From WM-3-3 sp041660045 (GTDB lineage: Bacteria > Pseudomonadota > Gammaproteobacteria > Methylococcales > Methylomonadaceae): DNA of 64,000 nucleotides. The stretch spans positions 62,001 to 126,000 of the forward strand of contig JBAZXA010000009.1 of assembly GCA_041660045.1 (NCBI GenBank). The letters run 5' to 3'. The translations under genes and the position numbers were made by a program. Below are positions 44,380-52,613 of this stretch, in pieces (positions within the stretch are counted from its first letter, which is position 1; each line of letters starts with the position of its first letter). Below the pieces are notes generated by a model. It had not been told where the DNA came from. It did no database searches and saw only the letters and a list, made by a program, of their open reading frames with translations.

Positions 44380-45384
44380 TCAGCTCAAGACGACAAAATA
44401 GGGTGTCAATTGATGGCTTTGCAATTGCGGCACGGCAGCTTTGAGCGCCTCGACAGCTTGATCCAGGGCATCAAGCCGAATTAAACCGCTGACCCGTTGC
44501 CGGGCTAAGGTTGAGTTTAACAAAATAACCCGTCCCGGCCGGTAACGGTTGATTTGTTCAATGGCTTCCGCTAACGGTAGACTATCCAGTAATAATAAGC
44601 CTTCGCGCCATAAGGCCAGGTTTTGTGGCGTAGCCAAATGCTGGACACTAATCAGGCCATCGTTAATTTGCGCCCTATCCCCTGCTATGAGTTGTTTGCT
44701 CTCCTGGTGTCTTGCATCTTGGATCTGCACTTTTCCTTCGACCAATTCCACTTGCGTAACTTGTGCTTGCAGCTTAACAGCAAACTCGGTGCCAACTGCT
44801 TTTACTTCATTGCCACCCGCACCAACCAAAAACGGCAGCTGTGCTTTAGCGACGGAAAAAAATGCTTCGCCTTGCAGTAACTCAATGCGGCGCTCATAGT
44901 TATTAAAATGAATGCTGGCGGCTGAGGCGGAGTTTAAGGTCATCATAGAGCCGTCTGATAAGGCGATGGTTTGCTGATGGCCTTTGCTGGTCCGATAATC
45001 GGCTTGCCATAAAGCAGGCGGGAAAATATAGTTTAAGGTCAGCGCCAGCACTATGCTGCAGGCAATTGCCAGCGCTGCGGCCAGCTTTGGTAGCCGCGGT
45101 TTTTTATCGTTGCGCTGTTCCTGCAGCAAGGGTTGTGCACCCGGTATAGGCTTACTCCGGTTTGGTAGGTTTTCTAGGCCCAGCCATAAACTTTCTGCTT
45201 GTCGCCAAGCTTCTTCATTGACCGCGCGGGCTTGCCGCCAGGCTTGTAGCTGCTGTTCTTGAGCTGCGCTAAATTGCCCAGAATGCAGTTTTGCCAACCA
45301 AGCGCAAGCTTGTTCTAAGGCATTATCGGACTCGCTAGCTGCAGGCTCAGTCGTCATAGGTGACAATAAAGATGTTGAAGGCAT
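44380..45384 (-). CDS. FecR-like anti-sigma/sensor (pair 3)
   Basis: A 334-aa protein. Cytoplasmic sigma-binding part at about residues 25-70 (ACAWLAKLHSGQFSAAQEQQ, WRQAESLWLGLENL), membrane segment near 103-120 (AIACSIVLALTLNYIF), FecR domain (TIALSDGSMMTLNSASAASI, IELLQGEAFFSV) and a DUF4974-like tail with RVSGLIRLDALDQAVEAL. It sits 43 bases after its sigma gene and 134 bases before TBDR 3. It is divergent from FecR 1 and FecR 2 in its N-terminal part, as expected for separate circuits. Confidence 0.88.
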   Translation of the reverse strand: MPSTSLLSPMTTEPAASESDNALEQACAWLAKLHSGQFSAAQEQQLQAWRQARAVNEEAWRQAESLWLGLENLPNRSKPIPGAQPLLQEQRNDKKPRLPKLAAALAIACSIVLALTLNYIFPPALWQADYRTSKGHQQTIALSDGSMMTLNSASAASIHFNNYERRIELLQGEAFFSVAKAQLPFLVGAGGNEVKAVGTEFAVKLQAQVTQVELVEGKVQIQDARHQESKQLIAGDRAQINDGLISVQHLATPQNLALWREGLLLLDSLPLAEAIEQINRYRPGRVILLNSTLARQRVSGLIRLDALDQAVEALKAAVPQLQSHQLTPYFVVLS

Positions 45385-45427
45385 ACTATAATAAACGAGC
45401 AGAACTGGCTAAACCACAGCGCATGGC

Positions 45428-45982
45428 TTAATATTTTGCTAGGGTTTTAGCGCAATGTACCAAAGCGCGTTTGACATTGTCTTCGACCGTGCGGATGGAA
45501 ATGCTTAAGGTTTGGGCGATTTCACGATACTTGCGGCCTTCAAAACGGTTCAAATAAAAAATCCGCTGGCACAAAGGCGGTAAATCGGCTAAGGCGGTAA
45601 GTAACTGATCCAGCTGTTCCTCACCTATAGCAACTGTTTGTGCGCAACGTAAATCTTCTGCCTCCGGCGCTTCGTCATCTGCCCAAGTTGCTGTGGAGAC
45701 ATTTCGAGTCGACTGGCTACGGTAATGGTCGTACATCAAGTTAAACGCGGTGCGGAACAGATAAGCCTTAAGGTTACCAATGCGTGTCAAATCCTCAATC
45801 CGGCATAAGCGGATAAAAGCTTCCTGACAAAGGTCGGCGGCTGTATCACGGCAATTAACCCGTGACAGTAAAACTGCCTCCAATTCACTGTGGCAACTTA
45901 AATATAGATCATGTAGGAGTCGTGGATACGAGGCTGGCGGCATAGTGGCATAAGTGTCTTTAAGCGCCAAGACTGCTAGCAA
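45428..45982 (-). CDS. FecI-like ECF sigma factor (pair 3)
   Basis: A 184-aa sigma factor. Region 2: DTAADLCQEAFIRLCRI and NLKAYLFRTAFNLMYDHYRS. Region 4: LPPLCQRIFYLNRFEGRKYR with HTH EIAQTLSISIRTVEDNVKRA. It heads the minus-strand trio sigma-FecR-TBDR 3. The opposite strand carries the sigma of pair 2 788 bases away, so the two circuits are arranged back to back. Confidence 0.9.
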   Translation of the reverse strand: MLAVLALKDTYATMPPASYPRLLHDLYLSCHSELEAVLLSRVNCRDTAADLCQEAFIRLCRIEDLTRIGNLKAYLFRTAFNLMYDHYRSQSTRNVSTATWADDEAPEAEDLRCAQTVAIGEEQLDQLLTALADLPPLCQRIFYLNRFEGRKYREIAQTLSISIRTVEDNVKRALVHCAKTLAKY

Positions 45983-46769
45983 AACCTATACCTCAATATA
46001 AAATTTTTTTTATATCAATTGTTTATAAAAAATAAAACGCTTGATAAATCTTTGCACCCACGAATTATTCGGTAAATGACACAGTTTTATTTCCAGTTTG
46101 AGTGAAGAGCCTTAAAACGGCAAAGTCCGCTTATTAGTAGTACCCGCGCTGGCTAACAGGAACGGCCCTAAATTAATTTAGGTTGTATTAGCCAATTAAT
46201 GGCGCCTGCTTAACTGGCAAGGTTACTCAACGAAAAGTTGCCCATAACAAAAAGCATCATCAAATTGACTCGCATACCTTTTGCCCAAAATAAGACTACA
46301 GCGGGCGTTACAAGGCTTAAGCGTGTTATGTAGCTGCTTTAAGGTCGAGTTTTATGTGCTGCACTACGGCACTGATAACCTTGCCATAACTGACTGAACA
46401 CGCCAGATAACACAGCCAATCTTGTTATTTAACATTGTTTAAATATTGCACAGAGCCTCATTTTACTTTTTGCCAACGTTACTAAGTTACTGATGCCTTC
46501 TCCTGCGGCCTTAATAAGGCCTTAGCAACTAGGCTTTCCAATTAAATTGGGCTGCTTTTTTAACCTGCCATAACATGAACTTTTATCCTAAAACTTTAGC
46601 TGGCATTTTTATTGCTTTTATCTTGCCGCGTTCGCCATCTAGCCATTAGCTCAGTTGACCCCTTATCTTAACGTTGACGGTTATATCCATTTTTGTATGA
46701 GCAGATTGGCTGCGTAGCTGGCTACTAATAGCCGTTTATCCGCCTTTAAATTTAAAAGTCAGTGGCATT
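45983..46769. promoter_or_regulatory. Divergent control region between two sigma genes
   Basis: 787 bases without a gene. Close to the pair-3 sigma start lies the AT palindrome ATATAAAA-TTTT-TTTTATAT (45996-46015), a possible iron-regulator site or an AT-rich promoter element. The rest is ordinary AT-rich DNA with no gene I can support. Confidence 0.35.
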
Positions 46770-47318
46770 ATGTCTACCCGCAAGCGTATTTTGAATTTTC
46801 TGTTTCAAACCCATAGCAAAGCTCTGCTGGCATTTGCCGGGCAACATTCTGGCGATGACCAAGCAGAGGATTTGGTACAAGAGGCTTATCTAAGAATGCT
46901 GCAACATCCAGAGCTGGAAAACATCGAAAACCCGCGGGCATTTTTGTATAAAACCACCTTTAATCTAAGTGTAGACCACTATCGGCGGCAAATTAACCAG
47001 GCTCGTTATCATTGTCTTCCTCATGAATTGACTACAGAACTAGAACAAATAGCCGCCCCTATACCCATACCCGAAGATCATTTAGCTATAGAGCAAGAAC
47101 TTGAACAATTAAATGACATCTTACTAAAAATGCCCGAGCTGACTCGCTATGCTTTTGTATTACATAGGCTGGAAGGCATGTCGCACAAGGAAGTGGCACG
47201 CCGGCTAGGCATTTCCACACGCAGTTCTGAACGCAGGATAGCCCAAGCTGCGCGCTATCTCTTAAGCCAACTTGACAGCCAAGTTTGCGGTTATAACGAC
47301 ATAGACCATCTAGACTAA
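46770..47318 (+). CDS. FecI-like ECF sigma factor (pair 2)
   Basis: A 182-aa sigma factor. Region 2: DQAEDLVQEAYLRMLQ and NPRAFLYKTTFNLSVDHYRR. Region 4: MPELTRYAFVLHRLEGMSHK with HTH EVARRLGISTRSSERRIAQA. A FecR-like gene follows at 47423. The expected receptor gene does not follow directly; the nearest one in the same direction is TBDR 4 at 56203, beyond the VgrG island. Confidence 0.9.
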   Translation: MSTRKRILNFLFQTHSKALLAFAGQHSGDDQAEDLVQEAYLRMLQHPELENIENPRAFLYKTTFNLSVDHYRRQINQARYHCLPHELTTELEQIAAPIPIPEDHLAIEQELEQLNDILLKMPELTRYAFVLHRLEGMSHKEVARRLGISTRSSERRIAQAARYLLSQLDSQVCGYNDIDHLD

Positions 47319-47422
47319 AATAGTTAATATGTTAACCATGCCTTGGCGGCTTGAGGCCACTGAAACGTTACATTGGTTAACCGCCACTTGTACTTATCCT
47401 ATGCCAACCGCTTACTTGCCTT

Positions 47423-48394
47423 ATGCTTAATTCTAAACACAACACTTCAGCAAAAGACCAGGCCATCGCTTGGATAATCAAGCTGCAGTCGGCATCCTGT
47501 ACGCAAAAAGATAGGCAACTCTTTGCTGATTGGCTACAGCAACACCCAACACACCAACATCTGTTTAACGCCTACAACTCCCGCTGGCAAAGCTTGGACC
47601 GCCTTAAAGGCCAGGATTTTGAAACCCGCCGGGCGGCATTGCAATATCGCCCGCACCCACACCCCGCCATCAAGCCATGGCTGGGCTGGTCCGCTGCGGC
47701 AATAGTGTTACTCGCCTTAGGCTTAACCGCGTTTACCGATAATGGCTGGTATGGCCGTGATGTACATTATTCGGTAGCCCTCGGACAGCACGAATCCATC
47801 ACCTTAAGCGATGGATCTGTTATGGAAATAAACAGTGATACCGACCTAAACGTGCATTTAAGCCGGTGGCAGCGCTCCGTTGAAATAAGCCATGGCGAAG
47901 TTTTTTTTCGTGTTAGCCACCAACCTGAACGTCGCTTTGTGGTAACTGCTGCGAATGGCAACATGATTGACATAGGCACTGAGTTTGACGTGTATTTGCA
48001 GGACGACAGCGTATTAGTTGCGGTGCAGCAAGGTGAAGTAACGGTAACAACGCAAGCCAATAATTCCGCCACGCTCAAGCAAAACCAAGTAGTCCGCTAT
48101 AACCGTAGCGGTCAACTGTTCACCCGCAACGAAGACAGCATTGAAAACCTTACCGCATGGCGGCAAGGCAAGCTGATTTTTCAAGATAAAAGGCTAGATC
48201 AGGTGTTGGCCGAATTGAGCCGTTACCATAAGCAACAAGTACGGCTAGCCAATCCAGCTTTGGGCAAACTAGTCGTTAGCGGCAGCTTCCGTATTGCTGA
48301 CATTGATAGTGCGCTGGATGTCATTGCATCCACCCTGGCAATTAGCATCCAAAGACCTAATGCCAACACGGTGATATTAAATAACAGCCATTGA
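47423..48394 (+). CDS. FecR-like anti-sigma/sensor (pair 2)
   Basis: A 323-aa inner-membrane protein. Sigma-binding part near residues 12-55 (AIAWIIKLQSASCTQKDRQL, DWLQQHPTHQHLFNAYN), membrane segment at about 90-106 (WSAAAIVLLALGLTAF), FecR domain (SITLSDGSVMEINSDTDLNV, VEISHGEVFFRV) and DUF4974-like tail with VVSGSFRIADIDSALDVI. It is closest in pattern to FecR 1. It is followed by a convergent VgrG island instead of its receptor gene. Confidence 0.9.
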   Translation: MLNSKHNTSAKDQAIAWIIKLQSASCTQKDRQLFADWLQQHPTHQHLFNAYNSRWQSLDRLKGQDFETRRAALQYRPHPHPAIKPWLGWSAAAIVLLALGLTAFTDNGWYGRDVHYSVALGQHESITLSDGSVMEINSDTDLNVHLSRWQRSVEISHGEVFFRVSHQPERRFVVTAANGNMIDIGTEFDVYLQDDSVLVAVQQGEVTVTTQANNSATLKQNQVVRYNRSGQLFTRNEDSIENLTAWRQGKLIFQDKRLDQVLAELSRYHKQQVRLANPALGKLVVSGSFRIADIDSALDVIASTLAISIQRPNANTVILNNSH

Positions 48395-48648
48395 CCGCTT
48401 TCTAATAATTTTATCGGCATCTGCCAGTGCTGGGCCGGGGTTATGAATGCCAACTAACACCTGTAGGGGGCACGGCTTTTCGACCTACAACTTGGGCATC
48501 GAAACATTGGTTCCTAAGGTCTTAGCTGCGTTTCGTAATCCCCTGCGGGTTTTCTACTTGTCAAAATTATAACCGAGCATGCGATAGGCTATTACAGGCT
48601 AAATTTGTCATCCCTGCGGTTTTAATGTTAATAAACAAATAACAGCTT

Positions 48649-50421
48649 TTAATATCCCCGGCTTAACGTGGTCATGGCTTTACCGATGCTCTTCAGGACA
48701 TTTTCTGCTTTTTCGGTGGCTTTATCTTGCCAGGAGGGAATGCCGGTCACCACACGGCTACTGTATAATACCACCGAAGACTCGTCTTTGGGTGTTTGCA
48801 TTTCAATTTCGAACAGCGGAATATTCATAAAAAACTTATACAATAGCGCCGCTTCCGGACTGACGCTGCCGGGGTGGTTCCAGGTGTTGACCATTTCTTT
48901 GGGTTCGCCCTGCAAATGGGGTGATTGTGCGAACACTTTTACCGTATTGTAAGCCGCGGCGCTGATAGCGTCCGGTTGGACTTCCTGTTGATGGCGCAGG
49001 ATGCTAAGCAATTTTTTACTATGTGCTTTTAACTGCCCGCTTAAATCGCCGCTGCCGTAACCCATTTCGCGCATATACGTGTGGGCAAACACGATCACAT
49101 TACCGTATTTAGTTTTGCCGTTGGCGGAATAGGTAATTTTGTCTGCAGGTGCGAGTAATAGATATATATCAGGATCTCGGGCCCCCAGCTGTTCTAAACT
49201 CCGCATCGGCACGCCAGCAGAATAGGCGTCTATCAGCATCCGGCGCAGTGGCACCAGTGCCAGCTCGTTGCTTTTGCCTTTGGCCTGTTTGGCGATACCA
49301 CCGGCGACGTCGTATTGGCTGCCGGGAAAAACGACCTCCTCGAAATCGCACTGGCTTTCGCTTACTGAATCCAAGCAACGGGTCGGGCGGATTTCGTTGC
49401 CGGCGACATAATGCACCAGCCGCTGCACGTCTTTGGGCATGTCCAGATCGTACCATTCCCGGATGTTGGGACCGAAGGCCTGGCTCAAAAATTTGGCAGC
49501 CTCATTGTCGGTGAGTTTGGCGACCAATTTACCCGCGTGTTTGGCGATTTTTCCGAACCATTCCATGGCATCGGAAAAACTGCTGCCGGGCGGAATCACA
49601 TGGGAGACCGCATCGAACAAACCGACATAGCGTAGTTGCAGCACGGCTTCGCCATTCACGGTGTTGACCGTTAAACGGCCGTTTTTGCCCTGGGTTTCGC
49701 GTTTGATCAATTCAGTCACAAAGGCGCGGGCGATGGAAGCGCCGCGGTCGCCGCCGAATACCGCGATATTGATTTCAGTTATCACCGTCTTGTTACTGAT
49801 TTCAACAATAGCATCCTTAAAGTTTTTTACCGCCTTGTCGATACGAGCTTCCACGCCAGCGTTAAACGCGCCTGCTGCCAATCCGGAATCGCGCAGCCAG
49901 GGCACGGCGTTGGAAAAATAGCGGAAAATCGCTTGTAAAGCGGTATCCAGCAAACCGCTTTTGATGTCATCGGTGTCGATTTTATAATGGTATTGGCTTT
50001 TGCTGGCTATACTGATGCCAGCTTCCTTCGCTGCCGCTTTGGCGAGGTCTTTGGGGATACCTTGTAAATGCTCCGAGCCGTCGTGTATCGCAATATCCAT
50101 GGCATCGTTGAACTGATCTTTTGCCGCTTGCTCCCGGCTTTTCGGTTCCGGGCTTAGGGTTTTGCCAAGACCTTCGTAATAGAACCGATAAACACCTTTA
50201 GATTTGTCTTGTTCGCGATGAGCGCGAAATATTTTCCCCAAGTTGGTTAAACAGCCTTTTACATCATCTTCTTTCTCATCATGGAGAAAATCATCGAAGA
50301 AAAAACTCATCCAAAGTTTCTGATGACATGAAAAGCATTCATCCAAGCTTTCTGTAGCTTCCGTTTGAGCGGCATTTCCGGCGCGGCTTGACGCATTTGT
50401 GCCCGCAACTTTAGTTGTCAT
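48649..50421 (-). CDS. DUF2235 (Tle1-like) putative T6SS effector with altered nucleophile motif
   Basis: A 590-aa protein of the DUF2235 family, many members of which are T6SS phospholipase effectors with an alpha/beta-hydrolase fold. The nucleophile elbow, normally G-F-S-R-G-A, reads FGGDRGASIARAF here, with Asp225 in the Ser place (codon GAC). The other landmarks remain: LFDAVSHV (Asp270) and VHYVAGNEIR (His337). The N-terminus has FFFDD, in place of the common DGT motif, and an isolated CFSCH. It is the last gene of the VgrG-DUF4123-DUF3304 run. Either the esterase activity is lost or an Asp nucleophile is used. Confidence 0.75.
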   Translation of the reverse strand: MTTKVAGTNASSRAGNAAQTEATESLDECFSCHQKLWMSFFFDDFLHDEKEDDVKGCLTNLGKIFRAHREQDKSKGVYRFYYEGLGKTLSPEPKSREQAAKDQFNDAMDIAIHDGSEHLQGIPKDLAKAAAKEAGISIASKSQYHYKIDTDDIKSGLLDTALQAIFRYFSNAVPWLRDSGLAAGAFNAGVEARIDKAVKNFKDAIVEISNKTVITEINIAVFGGDRGASIARAFVTELIKRETQGKNGRLTVNTVNGEAVLQLRYVGLFDAVSHVIPPGSSFSDAMEWFGKIAKHAGKLVAKLTDNEAAKFLSQAFGPNIREWYDLDMPKDVQRLVHYVAGNEIRPTRCLDSVSESQCDFEEVVFPGSQYDVAGGIAKQAKGKSNELALVPLRRMLIDAYSAGVPMRSLEQLGARDPDIYLLLAPADKITYSANGKTKYGNVIVFAHTYMREMGYGSGDLSGQLKAHSKKLLSILRHQQEVQPDAISAAAYNTVKVFAQSPHLQGEPKEMVNTWNHPGSVSPEAALLYKFFMNIPLFEIEMQTPKDESSVVLYSSRVVTGIPSWQDKATEKAENVLKSIGKAMTTLSRGY

Positions 50422-50424
50422 CGT

Positions 50425-51009
50425 TTATTCCTCGCGTTCGTTTTCTGGGAGAGGGTCAGGAAACTTATTCGCTGTAAAAGTGAGTTTAACGTTACCGTTT
50501 TTCAAGAAATGGACACCTACATAATCTGTCATTAAATCCAGGTTTTCCGGGATGGCAATGGTTTTTTCCCAGTGATCTCTTGGTAATGGTTTACCGTAAC
50601 CAAGCTTAAAATTAGGATTGACTGCAAGTGTCTGCGCTAAACTATGGCTTACTTCCCACTCTACTTTTACTTCTTTCTGACCTCGTTCCAGGTTAAGGCA
50701 GCAAACTAAGCCACCCCCACCCGTACTGTGGGCGGACATATTAAATCCCCCTGAATCACCAATACTAAAGTTATAAATAGGTCTGTCGGTGTAATTAAAT
50801 GCGCTCACACTCATAGAAGCATATTGCGGATGCTCCACCAGATACTTGCCGAGCTGGTACAGTCCAATATAGCTGAGACCAGCTACTATCACCAAGCCGT
50901 ACAGCAGTTTCATCCAGCCCCTAAAGTACCAGGGCTTTTTGCGTGGTGGTTCGGCTGTAGTTGTTTGTGTATGGTCGGATTTCATGGTATTGAATTGTCT
51001 GTTTTTCAT
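50425..51009 (-). CDS. DUF3304-type T6SS accessory protein, likely immunity protein (copy A)
   Basis: A 194-aa protein with one N-terminal membrane segment (MKLLYGLVIVAGLSYIGLYQ) and a periplasmic domain. The DUF3304 marks are NYTDRPIYNFSIGDSGG, GGGLVCCLNLERG and VKVEWEV. It is a paralogue of the next gene at 51131, identical through the membrane segment, but changed in the central part. A start at Met9 (50985) is also possible. It lies four bases before the DUF2235 gene, a typical place for the matching immunity protein; that role is inferred. Confidence 0.75.
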   Translation of the reverse strand: MKNRQFNTMKSDHTQTTTAEPPRKKPWYFRGWMKLLYGLVIVAGLSYIGLYQLGKYLVEHPQYASMSVSAFNYTDRPIYNFSIGDSGGFNMSAHSTGGGGLVCCLNLERGQKEVKVEWEVSHSLAQTLAVNPNFKLGYGKPLPRDHWEKTIAIPENLDLMTDYVGVHFLKNGNVKLTFTANKFPDPLPENEREE

Positions 51010-51067
51010 TAAGTTAAATCGGTTACGCTTAAATTATCACTATGCACAGTCATACAAGTTTCTGTGG

Positions 51068-51127
51068 CTAACTTGGCAGTATTTCTGGCGCGGCTAGACG
51101 CTTTGCGCCCACAACTTTAGTTGTCAT
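51068..51127 (-). pseudogene. Short remnant of a duplicated DUF2235 gene start
   Basis: ATG at 51127 reads MTTKV, then diverges and stops at TAG 51068-51070. The start region, including the TTATTCCTCGCG-type junction before it, copies the DUF2235 gene start at 50421 (MTTKVAGTN). It follows the DUF3304 copy B exactly as the intact gene follows copy A. It is best read as what is left of a second effector gene. Confidence 0.65.
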
Positions 51128-51130
51128 TAC

Positions 51131-51661
51131 TTATTCCTCGCGCTCGTTTTCAGGAAGAGGGTCAGGCGTAGAATTAGTCGTGAAATTCAATTTCACATTG
51201 CCATTTTTCAAGAAATGCACGCCGACATAGCTTGTCATTAAATCTAGATTTTCCGGGATGGAAACAGTTTTCTCTCGTTTTTCGATAGGTATGTTTTCTT
51301 GTTGTTCCGGAGGTAGCTTATCGAACTGCGCTTTGGTAAAACTCGGTTCCCACTCCACTTTGACGTCCTTCTGGCCGCGCTCGAGATTAAGGCAACACGT
51401 CATTCCTCCACCCCAACCCTTACTATCAGTCACTTCAACGTTCCCGCCTCCAGTATCGCCGATCGTAAAACTAAAAATTGGCCGGTCGGTGTAGTTATGA
51501 CCGATCACGTTCATGGAGCCATATTGCGGATGCTCCACCAGATACTTGCCGAGCTGGTACAGTCCAATATAGCTGAGGCCTGCTACTATCACCAAGCCGT
51601 ACAGCAGTTTCATCCAGCCCCTAAAGTACCAGGGCTTTTTCTTTGGCGATACGTCTGTCAT
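51131..51661 (-). CDS. DUF3304-type T6SS accessory protein, likely immunity protein (copy B)
   Basis: A 176-aa paralogue of the copy at 50425. It has the same membrane segment after KKKPWYFRGW, then NYTDRPIFSFTIGDTGG, GGGMTCCLNLERG and VKVEWEP, and it ends in the shared tail DPLPENEREE. The central part has an insertion KLPPEQQENIPIEK not found in copy A. Its ATG overlaps the DUF4123 gene stop by four bases. Its partner effector appears to have been lost, leaving the remnant at 51068-51127, so it may be an orphan immunity gene. Confidence 0.75.
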   Translation of the reverse strand: MTDVSPKKKPWYFRGWMKLLYGLVIVAGLSYIGLYQLGKYLVEHPQYGSMNVIGHNYTDRPIFSFTIGDTGGGNVEVTDSKGWGGGMTCCLNLERGQKDVKVEWEPSFTKAQFDKLPPEQQENIPIEKREKTVSIPENLDLMTSYVGVHFLKNGNVKLNFTTNSTPDPLPENEREE

Positions 51662-52584
51662 CTGAATTCTTCGGCCAAGCTATCGCGACCAAAGTGCTGG
51701 ATGGCTAGCTCGTTCCAGACTTCATCCGGTACCTGCTTAAGCGCGACAGCCAAAGTCATGGCTTGTTGCCCCCCCGTTTGTTGGCTTGATTGATATAGTA
51801 GCAACTGTTTTTGAATGATTTTATGTTCGTAGAAATAAGGATGGACCCCGAGCGAGAGATGAACAAAATGAAAAAATTCGTTAAAACGCCGGATCCCGAA
51901 GCCATAGGCGATCAGCGCAGTTTTACGGATGTGTTCGAGCTGTTGCGGCATCATTTTATCTTCCGTGAGTTCGATAGGGAACTCGTCGCGCAATCTTTCA
52001 TAGAGTGCATAGTGGACAGTCGCCAAAGCGATATGTTGCATTTGTTCCGGCTGGTAATGTAACGGCGCCTCGGTATGGGCTGAACACGAGTTGGCACCTT
52101 GATAACGGTTTTTAGGTGTGTTCCCCACCGCACTGAGCAACGTATGTACTGGCTGCAGAAACAGGGCGCGCTGAGCGTCGTCCAACGTTTCAATATAGTA
52201 AGGCCAGATTTCCGCATCGAACCAACGCACGAACATTGGGCTATTGTCTTTGCTGCGGACACCTTTAACCGACCACGCCCAGTGGGCCTGCATCTGCGCG
52301 AAACTGCATTGGCCCCATAGCCAATAAAATGCGGTTTCATCAAGACCTGGAACTGATTGAAGACTGGCCGCCACCGAAATGCCTAAGCTGTGGGGAATGG
52401 CATACAAACTTGTTGCCAGCGGATTTTGGGTATTCATATCGAAAATGGCTGTCTGTTCACAATCGCCTAATACTTTATTCAACCAGTGGTTGGGCTTCTC
52501 GATCGCATCACGGATGAGATAAAGCTGGATTTCGCCATCGGGAAGGGTGTCGTAAATGTCTTTAATGTCTTGCTGAAGCGCCAT
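51658..52584 (-). CDS. DUF4123-family T6SS adaptor/chaperone
   Basis: A 308-aa protein. The N-terminus has an aspartate-rich line with IFDMNTQNPLA and ISVAASLQSVPGL. The family core follows: AHWAWSVKGVRSKDNSPMFV then RWFDAEIWPYYIETLDDAQR, and ALFLQPVHTLLSAV. DUF4123 proteins load a specific effector onto the VgrG spike. Here the gene lies between vgrG and the DUF3304/DUF2235 genes, so its likely cargo is the DUF2235 protein. A C-terminal extension of about 120 residues is less typical. Confidence 0.78.
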   Translation of the reverse strand: MALQQDIKDIYDTLPDGEIQLYLIRDAIEKPNHWLNKVLGDCEQTAIFDMNTQNPLATSLYAIPHSLGISVAASLQSVPGLDETAFYWLWGQCSFAQMQAHWAWSVKGVRSKDNSPMFVRWFDAEIWPYYIETLDDAQRALFLQPVHTLLSAVGNTPKNRYQGANSCSAHTEAPLHYQPEQMQHIALATVHYALYERLRDEFPIELTEDKMMPQQLEHIRKTALIAYGFGIRRFNEFFHFVHLSLGVHPYFYEHKIIQKQLLLYQSSQQTGGQQAMTLAVALKQVPDEVWNELAIQHFGRDSLAEEFR

Positions 52585-52613
52585 AAATACATAGTGTGAG
52601 AGTTAAAACGTTG

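Noticed and set aside
48450..48640. Short palindromic stretch GTAGGG...CGACCTAC after FecR 2 as a REP-type repeat
   Set aside because: Only one degenerate copy is visible in the window, so a repeat family cannot be supported.
50320..50340. CFSCH motif (CXXCH form) in the DUF2235 protein as a heme site
   Set aside because: The protein has no Sec signal and belongs to a hydrolase family; a single CXXCH there is probably chance.
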